A stretch of 64,000 bases of DNA. Source: Streptomyces sp. CBMA29 (lineage in GTDB: Bacteria; Actinomycetota; Actinomycetes; Streptomycetales; Streptomycetaceae). Under the pieces are notes generated by a model. The model searched no databases and was not told where the DNA came from. It was given only the letters and a program-made list of their open reading frames with translations. The translations under genes and the position numbers were made by a program. This document shows positions 34,601-43,161 of this stretch, in pieces; within the stretch, counting starts at the first letter, position 1; each line of letters opens with the position of its first letter. Location of the stretch: assembly GCF_014596445.1 (NCBI RefSeq), contig NZ_MECL01000175.1:1-64000 (forward strand). The letters run 5' to 3'.

Positions 34601-37600
34601 TCACCCTACGCCATCGGCCGCCGCCTCCCGTTGCGTCAGACCGAACCCGAGCGTGAAGCGGCCCGGTACGGCGGCCAGGTGGTGCCGTGGCTGCAACGCG
34701 TGTCCGCAGGAGGCGCTGCCGAGGCCGTGGTGTTCGAGGTCGACATTGAGGTGGATACGGCCGTCGGGCCTGAGGTCGGCGGTGTGCCGGGCCGCCGCCA
34801 GGTCCGCGGTGGACCAGGGCCGCGCGGTCAGGTCGAACCAGGGGCTGCCGGTGATCTCCAGACCGGGCTCCGCGCAGTCGCCTTCGGGACCGGTGAGGCG
34901 GGCCCAGCGCACATGGCGCCGGTTGCCGTTCTCCTGCGGGTACACGTACGGCGTCTGCGCCTCGGCGACCGTGGTCGCGTACCTCCCGACGCGGACGGCC
35001 TCCTCGCTGTCCCGGTAGGACTCGCCGGGACCGAGGCCGAACCAGCTCAGCCGGTCGAGCGCCGCCGGGAGGGTCAGCGCGACGCCGAGCCGGGGCAGCG
35101 GTACGTCCCAGGTGCCGACGGGCCGGGTGTCGACGGTGAGCACGAGCCGGTCTCCGGGCGCGGTGGTCCAGTGGTAGTCCGCCAGCATCGCGAGGTCCAG
35201 GCCCGCCGGGGCGATCCTGGTCCGCACCGTGAGGCTCGCCTCGCCCGCCGAGATGTCCAGCACCTTGTGCCGGAGCCGGTGGAGGCCGCTGCGGTGCCAG
35301 GCCGCGAGCAGCGGCGACCGGCCGTCGTTGTCGATCGGGGCCCGCCACAGGTCGACGCGGGGGCCTTCGAGTGCCAGGTCACCGAGGCGGCGCAGCCGTC
35401 CGTCGGCGGCGTCGAACCGTCCGGCGCCGAGGGTGATCGTGCCGCGGCGGCGCGCCTGGGGGGTGGTCGTGGGGGAAGTCCCGACCGTCGATCCCGTCGG
35501 TCCCGTCGTCAGCGTGGTCGCGCCGTCGCCGTCCGGGGCGAACTGGGACCAGGCGACGGTGTGCCCGGCCCCGGCCCACGACTCGTCCCCGCCGAGCCGC
35601 GCGCTGAGAGTCACCCAGCGCTCCCCCGGTCCCGCCGCGGCGAGCGCCTTGGCCAGGCTGTCGGGCCAGTCCGCGCGGCGGGTGGCGCCGGGGCCGGTCA
35701 CCGGGATCTCCCACGCGCCCTCCCCCGCCTGCTCGCCGTCGACTTCGAGCAGCCAGACCCAGCGCAGATAGCCGGTGTCCCGCGTGTGGTGCAGATTGCG
35801 GATCTCGACGCCGCCGCCGTCGCGGCGGGCGGTGATCCTGACCGGCTCGATGACCTTCGCGTACTCCAGGAGTCCGGGAGAGGGGGTGCGGTCGGGGAAG
35901 ACCAGGCCGTCGGCGACGAAGTTGCCGTCGTGGACGGGCTCGCCGAAGTCGCCTCCGTAGGCGTAGAACAGCGTGCCCTCGTCGTCGCGCTGGGCGACGC
36001 CGTGGTCGATCCACTCCCAGACGAAGCCGCCCGCCAGCCGGGGGCTGCTCTCGAACAGCTCCTGGTACTGGCGCAGTCCGCCCGGTCCGTTGCCCATCGC
36101 GTGGGCGTACTCGCACAGCAGGAACGGCATCGCGCGCCTGCGGGCGTCGTTGGCCGGGTCGCCGGTGAGCGGTTCCTGGCGCGCGGCGACCGCCGCCACG
36201 AACGCGTAGTCGGGGTACATCACCGAGTACACGTCGGTGTAGGCGCAGTCGTCCCAGTCGCCCTCGTAGTGGATCAGCCGGTCCGGGTCGCGGTCGCGGA
36301 TCCACTCGGCCATGGCCGCGAGATTCGCGCCGACGCCGGACTCGTTGCCGAGCGACCACATCACGACGCTGGGGTGGTTCTTGTCGCGCTCGACCATCCG
36401 CGCGGCCCGGTCGAGCAGCGCGGGGCGCCACTCGGGCTCGTCGGAGGGGTTGCGGCGCCAGCCGTTCTCCGAGAAGCCGTGGGTCTCCAGGTCGCACTCG
36501 TCGACCACCCACAGGCCGTGTTCGTCGCAGAGGTCGAGGAAGGCGGCGGCGGGCGGATAGTGGCTGGTCCGCACGGCGTTGATGTTGTGCCGCTTCATCA
36601 GCAGCACGTCGGCGAGCATCGTCTCGCGGGTCAGCGCGCGGCCTCGGACCGGGTCCCATTCGTGCCGGTTGACCCCGCGGAAGACGAGCGGCCTGCCGTT
36701 GGCGGTGACGACCCCGTCCTCGACCCCGACCCGGCGGAAGCCGATACGCAGCGGGACGCGTTCGGTGGCCGTGACGAGTTCGCCCGCGTACAGCCGGGGC
36801 TGTTCGTCGCTCCAGGGGGTGACGCCCGGCAGGGTGTGCGGACCGGCGGGATCGGCGTCGGTGATGCCGAGTTCGGGAACGCTCAGGCGCGCGTCGCCCG
36901 CGCCGTCGACGTCGACCCGCAGGGTGCCGGTGCCGGATTGGTGGTCGTAGTCGGCGTGCACGAAGAAGTCGGCGATGCCGCCGGCCGGCCGGACCAGCAG
37001 CCGTACCGGGCGGAAGACGCCCGACAGCCACCACATGTCCTGGTCTTCCAAGTAGCTTGCGGACGACCACTGGTGGACCCGTACGGCCAGCACGTTGCGG
37101 CCGGTCCGCAGGGTGTCGGTGACGTCGAACTCGGTGGGCAGCCGGCTGCCCTTCCCGTCGCCGAGCGGCCGGCCGTTGAGCCAGACCGCGAACGCGGAGT
37201 CGACGCCCTCGAAGCGGAGCACCGCGGTGCCGCCGTCGGCGAAGCCCTCCGCGACGTCGAACTCCCTGCGGTACTCGCCCGTCGGGTTCTCGTCGGGCAC
37301 GCGCGGCGGGTCGACGGGGATCGGGAAGGTGACGTTGGTGTACGCGGGTGTGCCGAAGCGGCCGGGTCCTGGAACGCCGTCCATCTGCCAGGACGAGGGC
37401 ACGGGAATGGTCGTCCACTCGGCGGCGTCGAACTCCGGGGCCTCGAACCCCACGGTCACGTCGTGGAGTCCGTCGCCGAGCCGGAAGTTCCAGTCGCCGT
37501 CCAGGTCGAGGGCGGGTGCGTCGGAGTCGAACGACGCGCGGGGCCGCATCCGGCCGTTGCCGGGCGATACGTCCTCGACGTAGGCGCAGGCGTCCGGGCT

Positions 37601-37627
37601 TTCGCTCCGGTTCTGGGCGTGGTCCAT
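34601..37627 (-). CDS. GH2 beta-galactosidase (LacZ type)
   Basis: A 1008-residue cytosolic enzyme of the usual LacZ length. Domains in order: jelly-roll sugar-binding (1-215, WTTIPVPSSWQMDGVPGPG), immunoglobulin-like (215-320), TIM barrel (320-620) with INAVRTSHYPP, acid/base Glu429 in WSLGNESG and nucleophile Glu506 in LCEYAHAMGNG, then GFVWEWIDHG; C-terminal Bgal_small_N domain (720-1000) with WRAPIDNDGR and SWFGLGPGESYRD. Hydrolyses beta-galactosides from imported glycans. GGAAAGG lies upstream of the ATG; the leader contains tandem GGGGTCTGGAG-like repeats. Separated from regulator 1 by an operator. Confidence 0.93.
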   Translation of the reverse strand: MDHAQNRSESPDACAYVEDVSPGNGRMRPRASFDSDAPALDLDGDWNFRLGDGLHDVTVGFEAPEFDAAEWTTIPVPSSWQMDGVPGPGRFGTPAYTNVTFPIPVDPPRVPDENPTGEYRREFDVAEGFADGGTAVLRFEGVDSAFAVWLNGRPLGDGKGSRLPTEFDVTDTLRTGRNVLAVRVHQWSSASYLEDQDMWWLSGVFRPVRLLVRPAGGIADFFVHADYDHQSGTGTLRVDVDGAGDARLSVPELGITDADPAGPHTLPGVTPWSDEQPRLYAGELVTATERVPLRIGFRRVGVEDGVVTANGRPLVFRGVNRHEWDPVRGRALTRETMLADVLLMKRHNINAVRTSHYPPAAAFLDLCDEHGLWVVDECDLETHGFSENGWRRNPSDEPEWRPALLDRAARMVERDKNHPSVVMWSLGNESGVGANLAAMAEWIRDRDPDRLIHYEGDWDDCAYTDVYSVMYPDYAFVAAVAARQEPLTGDPANDARRRAMPFLLCEYAHAMGNGPGGLRQYQELFESSPRLAGGFVWEWIDHGVAQRDDEGTLFYAYGGDFGEPVHDGNFVADGLVFPDRTPSPGLLEYAKVIEPVRITARRDGGGVEIRNLHHTRDTGYLRWVWLLEVDGEQAGEGAWEIPVTGPGATRRADWPDSLAKALAAAGPGERWVTLSARLGGDESWAGAGHTVAWSQFAPDGDGATTLTTGPTGSTVGTSPTTTPQARRRGTITLGAGRFDAADGRLRRLGDLALEGPRVDLWRAPIDNDGRSPLLAAWHRSGLHRLRHKVLDISAGEASLTVRTRIAPAGLDLAMLADYHWTTAPGDRLVLTVDTRPVGTWDVPLPRLGVALTLPAALDRLSWFGLGPGESYRDSEEAVRVGRYATTVAEAQTPYVYPQENGNRRHVRWARLTGPEGDCAEPGLEITGSPWFDLTARPWSTADLAAARHTADLRPDGRIHLNVDLEHHGLGSASCGHALQPRHHLAAVPGRFTLGFGLTQREAAADGVG

Positions 37628-37647
37628 CGGTGCGACCGGTCCTTTCC

Positions 37648-37718
37648 GGGGGTCTGGGGCTCTGGGGGGTCTGGAGCACTGGGGCTTCGGAGGCTCTGGG
37701 GGTTCGGAGCCCTGGGGC
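37648..37718. repeat. G-rich tandem repeat in GH2 leader
   Basis: About 70 nt of GGGGTCTGG / GGGGCTCTGG / GGGGTTCGGAG units just upstream of the GH2 ribosome site. Confidence 0.85.
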
Positions 37719-37781
37719 GTACCCGTTGAGGTGTACGAGTCGGGGCTGGCGCAGGGCAGGCTTACGCGCGGCGGCGGGCTC

Positions 37782-38810
37782 TCAACCGGCCGCGCGCGGC
37801 GGCGCCGTGGACGCGCGGACCTTGAGCGTGCTGGGCATGACGTTCTCGCGCTGGGCCGGCGGGCGGCCGTCCAGCAGGTCGAGCAGGATCTGCGCGGCGC
37901 GCCGGCCCACGTCGACGCTGTGCAGGTTGACGCTGGTCAGCGTCGGGTCGACGAGGTCGGCGGCCTCGGTGTCGTCGAAGCCCGCCACGGACACGTCGGC
38001 GGGCAGGGCGTGTCCGTGCTCGCGCAGCCAGCGCACCGCGCCCAGGGCCATGCCGTCGTTGAAGGCGAAGATCGCGGTGGGGGGCTCCGGGTGGGCCATG
38101 AGCCGTTCGGCCGCCGCGTAGCCGGACGCGGCGGTGAAGTCGCCGTGCTCCATGAGGTCGTCGGGGACGGCGCGGTGCGCGTCGGCCAGGGCGCGGTGCA
38201 GCCCGCGCAGCCGGGCGGCCATCGCGAGCCGGTTCTCCCGCGGGCCGTTGACCACGCCGATCCGGCGGTGGCCGAGGGCCAGCAGGTGCTGGGCGACGGC
38301 GTAGGCGCCGCCCTCGTCGTCGGGGTGGACGCAGGTGAGGTCCTCGGCGGTGTAGCCGATGACCACGGTGGGGTATCCGGCGGACCGCAGGGCGGGCAGC
38401 GACTCCCCGCCGGTTCCGGCCTCGACCAGCAGGCCGTCGACCTGGCGGCGCTGTACGAACCGGCGGTAGGCGGAAGCGGGTTCGTCGGCCACCTCGCGGG
38501 TGGAGAGCAGCAACCCGTAGCCGCGCGAGGTCAGTTCCTGGTCGGCGCCCTGCACCAGGCGGATCAAGTGGTCGTTGGAGAAGGCGAATCCGGGGTTGTG
38601 CGGGAGGACGACGCCGATGACCTCGGTACGGCCGCTGGCCAGGGCGCGGGCGCCGGCGCTCGGCCGGTAGTCGAGCGTCCGCATGGCGACCAGCACCCGG
38701 TCGCGTACGGCGTCGGTGACCGTACGGTCGCCGTTGATCACCCGGGAGACCGTCTGGTGGGAGACACCCGCCTCGGCCGCGACGGTACGCAGGGTCGGCC
38801 GGTCCGACAC
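37782..38810 (-). CDS. LacI family transcriptional regulator (regulator 2)
   Basis: A 342-residue repressor. N-terminal helix-turn-helix TLRTVAAEAGVSHQTVSRVI (6-25) and hinge YRPSAGARALASG; effector domain with GVVLPHNPGFAFSNDHL, GLLVEAG, AIFAFNDGMALGAVRWL and SVAGFDDTEAADLVDP. The GTG start MSDRPTLRT fits the family; the longer frame would translate the leader repeats. It is divergent from the Tat-exported propeller gene, and identical inverted operator copies face each of them, so autoregulation plus control of that gene is likely. A different operator from regulator 1 implies a different inducer. Confidence 0.92.
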   Translation of the reverse strand: MSDRPTLRTVAAEAGVSHQTVSRVINGDRTVTDAVRDRVLVAMRTLDYRPSAGARALASGRTEVIGVVLPHNPGFAFSNDHLIRLVQGADQELTSRGYGLLLSTREVADEPASAYRRFVQRRQVDGLLVEAGTGGESLPALRSAGYPTVVIGYTAEDLTCVHPDDEGGAYAVAQHLLALGHRRIGVVNGPRENRLAMAARLRGLHRALADAHRAVPDDLMEHGDFTAASGYAAAERLMAHPEPPTAIFAFNDGMALGAVRWLREHGHALPADVSVAGFDDTEAADLVDPTLTSVNLHSVDVGRRAAQILLDLLDGRPPAQRENVMPSTLKVRASTAPPRAAG

Positions 38811-38823
38811 GCGGCATCCTCGA

Positions 38824-38870
38824 TTCTTCAGTGACCGTTCTTCAGTGACTGTCTTCCAGTGACCGTTCAC
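38824..38870. repeat. Tandem TTCTTCAGTGACCGT repeat with operator half-sites
   Basis: Three tandem copies of TCTTCAGTGACCGT-like units, the last running into a full GTGACCGTTCAC palindrome. Each unit carries one operator half-site (GTGACCGT). Confidence 0.85.
38859..38870. promoter_or_regulatory. Operator of regulator 2, own gene side
   Basis: GTGACCGTTCAC, the exact reverse complement of the copy at 38969-38980, 49 nt before the regulator start. Confidence 0.75.
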
Positions 38871-38926
38871 ATGACGCGTCACTCATCGTAGAACCGATCG
38901 CCGCCGAGCGGAAGAGGCATTTGCCA

Positions 38927-38955
38927 TTGACGCCCGGTGCGGCGAGACCTAGCTT
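38927..38955 (+). promoter_or_regulatory. Promoter of the beta-propeller gene
   Basis: -35 TTGACG (38927-38932) and -10 TAGCTT (38950-38955) with exactly 17 bp between them, directed towards the propeller gene. Confidence 0.6.
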
Positions 38956-38968
38956 TACCTCCCGTCAA

Positions 38969-38980
38969 GTGAACGGTCAC
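38969..38980. promoter_or_regulatory. Operator of regulator 2, propeller gene side
   Basis: GTGAACGGTCAC, starting 14 nt after the -10 box, so a bound repressor would cover the transcription start. Confidence 0.75.
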
Positions 38981-39036
38981 TCGTGTACCGCCAGACCGGC
39001 TCGAAGGTGTCGGCCCCACGACGGAGGACCCCGAAC

Positions 39037-41271
39037 ATGAGCGAGCAGGAACCCGCAGACAATCCCCCCGCACCCCGTCACACCCCGCGCGCCACCGGCG
39101 CGGTCTCCCGCCGGCGGATGCTGGCCTACGGCAGGAACGCCGCGATCGTCGCCGGAGCCGCCGTGGCGCTTCCGGCCGCTGTCACCGCCGCCGCGCAGGC
39201 CGCCGCCCCTTCGGTCGCCGCACCCACCGGCGCGTCAGGACCGCTCGCCGCGCCCCCGGTGGCCACGGCGATCCCGACCAACACCCTGCCGAACGTGGTC
39301 ACTTCCTGGACCGGGAACACCTTCTCCGGGGCCACCGAGTGGGTGCAGGACTTCGTCTTCAACATCGCCGTCGCCAAGGACGGCACCGTCTACACCGTCA
39401 GCTTCTGGGACGAGGGCGGGAACTACGCCGGTATCTACAAGGACGGCCATCTCATCGGGAACTGCCACGGCGCGAACGGCGACGCGGTGGCGGTCAACGA
39501 CTCGTACGTCTATCTCAGCGTCGGCAACGGCCTGACGCGCTTCGGCCTGACCGGCACCGCCACCTCGCTGACCTACGCCGTGGGCAGCTCGCCCGCCGCC
39601 GCGGCGGCCTCGGCGACGCAGGTGGTGGCCACCGACCGGGCGGCCAACCTCGTCAAGGTCTTCGACGCCGCCAGCGGGTCGCTGCTGCGCAGTTGGAGCG
39701 TCAACAAGCCCGGCGCGGTGGCGATCGGCGCCAACGGCGAGATCTGGGTGGTCGCGAATGTCACGCGCGACGCCAACGACGGCCACTTCTGGCACGCCGA
39801 CCCCGCGCACCCGGCGCAGATCCTGCACTTCTCCAACACCGGCGCTGCGCTGGCCGGAACGATCAGCGGCCCCTCCGCCGACTGGCTGCCCACCTCGCTC
39901 GCCGTCGACGTCCACGGCGACCTCCTCGTCGGCGACAACGGCCCGCTGCGCCAAGTGCACACGTACACCGGCCTGTCCGGTACGCCCACCCGGGCCCGCA
40001 GCCTCGGCCAGGCGGGCGGCATCGGCGCGGGGACACCGGGCCGGGTCACCGCGGACAAGTTCTTCGGCATCGTCGGCGTCGGCGGCGACTCCGCGGGCAA
40101 CGTCTATGTCGCGATGTACGAATTCGGCACGTGGCTGCGGAAGTTCACCGCGGCCGGAGCCGTGGTGTGGCAGCTCCAGGGCAGCGCCTTCGTCGACTCC
40201 GCCGACTTCGACCCGGCGTCCGACGGCGTCGAGGTCTACACCAAGCAGAACCACTACACCGTCAACTACACGCGGCAGCCCGGCACCGACGCGACCTGGC
40301 GCGGCTACACCCTCGACTCGGTCAACTACCCGCAGGACGCCCGGCTGTTCCTGCCCGGCCATCACCACCACGCCACATCGCCCTTCCTGAAGCGGCTCAA
40401 CGGGCAGATGTACATGTACGTGACGGGCATGTACTGCGGCCACCTGCTCATCTACCGGTTCCAGGGCGAGATCGCGAAGCCGTCGGGGGCCATCTTCAAG
40501 GCGCACTGGTCGGGCGCCGATCCGGGCGACGACCCCAACTGGCCGCCGAACCAGCCCGCCTCGGGGCAGTGGATCTGGCGCGACCTGAGCGGCAACGGCG
40601 CCTTCGAGGCCGGGGAGTTCATCCAGCCGGGCGACGGCAGCAACTCCCCCGGCAACTGCTGGGTCTGGTACGTCGACGACCGGGGCGACATCTGGGAGGG
40701 CGGCGACCGCGACCTGCGCCGCTACCCGTTGCAGGGCTTCGACGCGCAGGGCAACCCGGTCTACACGTACGCGAGCCGGGAGACGATCGCGCTGCCCGCG
40801 CCGTTCAGCGTCGTCCGCCGCCTGCACTACGACGTGGCCACCGACGTGATGTACATGGTCGGCTACACCCCTGACCAGGTCTTCGACAACGCCCACTGGA
40901 AGGAGTGCGGCAAGGTCCTGGTGCGCTACGACAAGTGGAGCACCGGCAACCGCACCCCGGCCTGGACGCTGCTGCTGCCCTGGGACACCGCCGCCAGCCC
41001 GATCGTGACCATGGTGAGTCTGGCCTTCGCGGGCGACTACGTCTTCGTCTCCGGTATCGCGACGCGCGGGCAGATCTGGGTGTGGAAGGCCGCCGACGCC
41101 AGCCCGGTCGGGACCTGGCAGCCCGGCGCCGACGTCGGCGGTGTGGAACGTACGGGGTGGGTCGACGTGCCGTACGGCATCACCGCGACCCGCAGGTCCA
41201 ACGGCGACTATCTGGTCCAGGTCGAGGACGACCTGTTCAACAAGGTGCTGCTGTACCGCTGGACGCCGTGA
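39037..41271 (+). CDS. Tat-exported beta-propeller protein
   Basis: A 744-residue secreted protein. Twin-arginine signal SRRRMLAYG (24-32) and an Ala-rich h-region. The body consists of NHL/SMP-30-like propeller strands (VAKDGTVYTVSFWDEGGNYA, AIGANGEIWVVANV, VDVHGDLLVGDNG, GDSAGNVYVAMYE). Around 520-535 is a Ca-binding-like loop DLSGNGAFEAGEF. A His cluster (PGHHHHATSP) may bind metal. No catalytic family can be assigned. It could be an extracellular lyase, lactonase or glycan-binding protein. GGAGG lies 9 nt before the ATG. Controlled by regulator 2 judging from the operator, and followed by a strong hairpin. Confidence 0.75.
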   Translation: MSEQEPADNPPAPRHTPRATGAVSRRRMLAYGRNAAIVAGAAVALPAAVTAAAQAAAPSVAAPTGASGPLAAPPVATAIPTNTLPNVVTSWTGNTFSGATEWVQDFVFNIAVAKDGTVYTVSFWDEGGNYAGIYKDGHLIGNCHGANGDAVAVNDSYVYLSVGNGLTRFGLTGTATSLTYAVGSSPAAAAASATQVVATDRAANLVKVFDAASGSLLRSWSVNKPGAVAIGANGEIWVVANVTRDANDGHFWHADPAHPAQILHFSNTGAALAGTISGPSADWLPTSLAVDVHGDLLVGDNGPLRQVHTYTGLSGTPTRARSLGQAGGIGAGTPGRVTADKFFGIVGVGGDSAGNVYVAMYEFGTWLRKFTAAGAVVWQLQGSAFVDSADFDPASDGVEVYTKQNHYTVNYTRQPGTDATWRGYTLDSVNYPQDARLFLPGHHHHATSPFLKRLNGQMYMYVTGMYCGHLLIYRFQGEIAKPSGAIFKAHWSGADPGDDPNWPPNQPASGQWIWRDLSGNGAFEAGEFIQPGDGSNSPGNCWVWYVDDRGDIWEGGDRDLRRYPLQGFDAQGNPVYTYASRETIALPAPFSVVRRLHYDVATDVMYMVGYTPDQVFDNAHWKECGKVLVRYDKWSTGNRTPAWTLLLPWDTAASPIVTMVSLAFAGDYVFVSGIATRGQIWVWKAADASPVGTWQPGADVGGVERTGWVDVPYGITATRRSNGDYLVQVEDDLFNKVLLYRWTP

Positions 41272-41276
41272 GCGGC

Positions 41277-41318
41277 GCTGACGTGCGCGGGCGGGCCGCA
41301 CCGCCCGCGCACGTCAGC
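41277..41318 (+). terminator. Terminator after beta-propeller gene
   Basis: A perfect 18-bp stem (GCTGACGTGCGCGGGCGG and its complement) with loop GCCGCA, starting 5 nt past the stop codon. Confidence 0.8.
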
Positions 41319-41367
41319 ACACACATGCCGAAGTGAAGTCGACGAGCCGCGCAGGCAGGGAGTCTCC

Positions 41368-41970
41368 GTGACGGACGTACAACGGGTGCGGGTGGTCGCA
41401 CCCGACGGGATCGAGCTGGACACCGTCGTGCACCGGCCCGCGTCAGGGCCCGGAGCGGACGGCTCTCGTGGCACGGTCCTCCTGGTGCACGGCATCTGCG
41501 CGGATCTGGACGAGGGCGGAGCGTTCATGCGGCTCGCCCAGCGGCTGGCCCGGCTGGTGCTGTGGAATCCGGTGCTCGACCTGCGGCGGACCTTCCTCGA
41601 ACCCGAACTGCCCTGGGGAGTGGCGAACTTCGGCCCGGGACCCGTGAAGGGCCTCGCCGAGCACGGGGAGCTGCTGATCGGCGGCCGGTTCGCCCTGGGC
41701 CGGGTGCTGTTCGCGGAACTGGCGGCCCACCGGCCGGTCGACGCCTTCACCGCGGGCGGCCCGCCCGCGCTCGTCCTGCACGGCGACCGCGACGACTGCG
41801 TCTCCTTCGACATCGCCCGTGACGTCGCGGCGACGCTCCCGCACTGGGAATTCCGCCCGCTGCCCGGCGCGGGCCACGGTTTCCACTCCCCCGAACACGA
41901 GTCCGAGGCGATCTCCGTGACCGCGCGGTGGCTCGCGCGCGGCATGACAGCCCAGGGGGGCACCGCATGA
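41368..41970 (+). CDS. Alpha/beta hydrolase lacking the nucleophile elbow
   Basis: A 200-residue protein, about 80-90 residues shorter than its relatives. The beginning (LLVHGICADLDEGGAFMRLA, oxyanion-hole HG) and the end (HGDRDDCVSFDIARDVA with the catalytic-acid region, GAGHGFHSPE with the catalytic His) belong to a serine hydrolase. The segment that should carry the G-x-S-x-G nucleophile elbow is absent: LAQRLA runs straight into RLVLWNPVLDLRRTF, normally found after the elbow. The junction lies at a duplicated CGGCTGG (41542-41548 and 41551-41557), consistent with an in-frame deletion. The frame is otherwise intact, so it may still be made but should be inactive as an esterase. GTG start with AGGGAG. 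Confidence 0.75.
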   Translation: MTDVQRVRVVAPDGIELDTVVHRPASGPGADGSRGTVLLVHGICADLDEGGAFMRLAQRLARLVLWNPVLDLRRTFLEPELPWGVANFGPGPVKGLAEHGELLIGGRFALGRVLFAELAAHRPVDAFTAGGPPALVLHGDRDDCVSFDIARDVAATLPHWEFRPLPGAGHGFHSPEHESEAISVTARWLARGMTAQGGTA

Positions 41971-43064
41971 CCCGCCCGACACGAGACCTGCCGTACCGTA
42001 CGGCGCTGATCGGCGCGGGCAGCATCGCCGACGACGCCCATCTCCCCGCGATCCGGGCGCTGTCCGGGCGACTCGACCTGGTGGCGGTCGCGGACTCCGA
42101 CCCGGCGCGAGCCAGGGACTTCGCGGCGCGGCACGGCATCGCGCGCGGTTACGAGGACCCGGTGGAAATGCTGGCCGTCGAGCGTCCCGACCTGGTGGTG
42201 ATCTGCTCCCCGTCGTTCACCCACACCGATCTGACGGTGGCCGCGCTGGAGGCGGGCGCCTGGGTCTACTGCGAGAAGCCGCTGTGCGGTTCGCTGGCCG
42301 ACCACGACCGGATTCTGGCCGCGGAGCGCGCGACCGGCCGCTTTTGCGCGCCGGTCTTCCAGTGGCGCGCGGGGTCGGGCGCCGCGCACGTACGCGGTCT
42401 GCTGCGCGACGGTGTGCTCGGGCCGCCGCTGCTGGCGCTGTGCCAGACCACCTGGTACCGGGGCGCGGACTACTACGCGGCGCCGTGGCGCGGTCGGCGC
42501 GCCACCGAACTGGGCGGTGCCACCGTCACGCAGGGCATCCACGCCATGGACCTGATGCTGTGGCTGATGCCCGACTGGGCGCAGGTGAGCGCGCGGATCG
42601 CGACGGTCGACCGGGACATCGAGACGGAGGACGTGTCCCTCGCCCATGTCGCGTTCGCCTCCGGCGCGCAGGCGTCGATCGTGAACAGCGTCGTGTCGGC
42701 GCGCCAGGAGTCGTACCTGCGGATCGACTGCGCGCGGGCCAGTACGGAGCTGCGCCACCTGTACGCGTACGGCAACGAGCACTGGACCTTCACCCCCGCG
42801 CCCGACCGGCCGCCGGCCACGCCCGGCTGGGACACCATCGGCGCCGAGGTGCCCGCGCACCAGGCGCCGCAGCTCGCGGACCTGGTCGCGCGGATGCGGC
42901 GGGGCGAGCCGCCCGAGCACACGGCGGCCGACGCGCGCCGCACCACCGAATTCGTCACCGCCCTCTACAAGTCGGCCGCCACCGGCCGCCCGGTCCCCCG
43001 GGGCTCGATCGGCGCGGACGACCCCTTCCACCGGTCCTGGTGGGGCGCCCCGCTCCCCTCCTGA
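41967..43064 (+). CDS. Gfo/Idh/MocA family oxidoreductase
   Basis: A 365-residue NAD(P)-dependent sugar dehydrogenase-like protein. Rossmann GAGSIADDAH (17-26), the signature EKPL (103-106) with catalytic Lys, and the substrate-site His192 in TVTQGIHAMDL, followed by a beta-sheet substrate domain. The family oxidises sugars, inositols or uronates, or acts in epimerisation. Its ATG overlaps the hydrolase stop by 4 nt, so both are one transcript starting after the 18-bp terminator. Confidence 0.87.
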   Translation: MTRPTRDLPYRTALIGAGSIADDAHLPAIRALSGRLDLVAVADSDPARARDFAARHGIARGYEDPVEMLAVERPDLVVICSPSFTHTDLTVAALEAGAWVYCEKPLCGSLADHDRILAAERATGRFCAPVFQWRAGSGAAHVRGLLRDGVLGPPLLALCQTTWYRGADYYAAPWRGRRATELGGATVTQGIHAMDLMLWLMPDWAQVSARIATVDRDIETEDVSLAHVAFASGAQASIVNSVVSARQESYLRIDCARASTELRHLYAYGNEHWTFTPAPDRPPATPGWDTIGAEVPAHQAPQLADLVARMRRGEPPEHTAADARRTTEFVTALYKSAATGRPVPRGSIGADDPFHRSWWGAPLPS

Positions 43065-43084
43065 CGGCTCCCGAGCCCGCCGGC

Positions 43085-43132
43085 GACGGCCGGGAGAGAC
43101 GGCGAAAGATCCGCGCGTCCCTCCCGGCCGTC
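43085..43132. terminator. Bidirectional terminator, Gfo/Idh and metE
   Basis: A long stem of GACGGCCGGGAG and its complement plus an inner GACG/CGTC, interrupted by one mismatch, between two converging genes. Confidence 0.75.
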
Positions 43133-43161
43133 ACCGCGTCACGCAGCCGTCGGCCGGAGCG

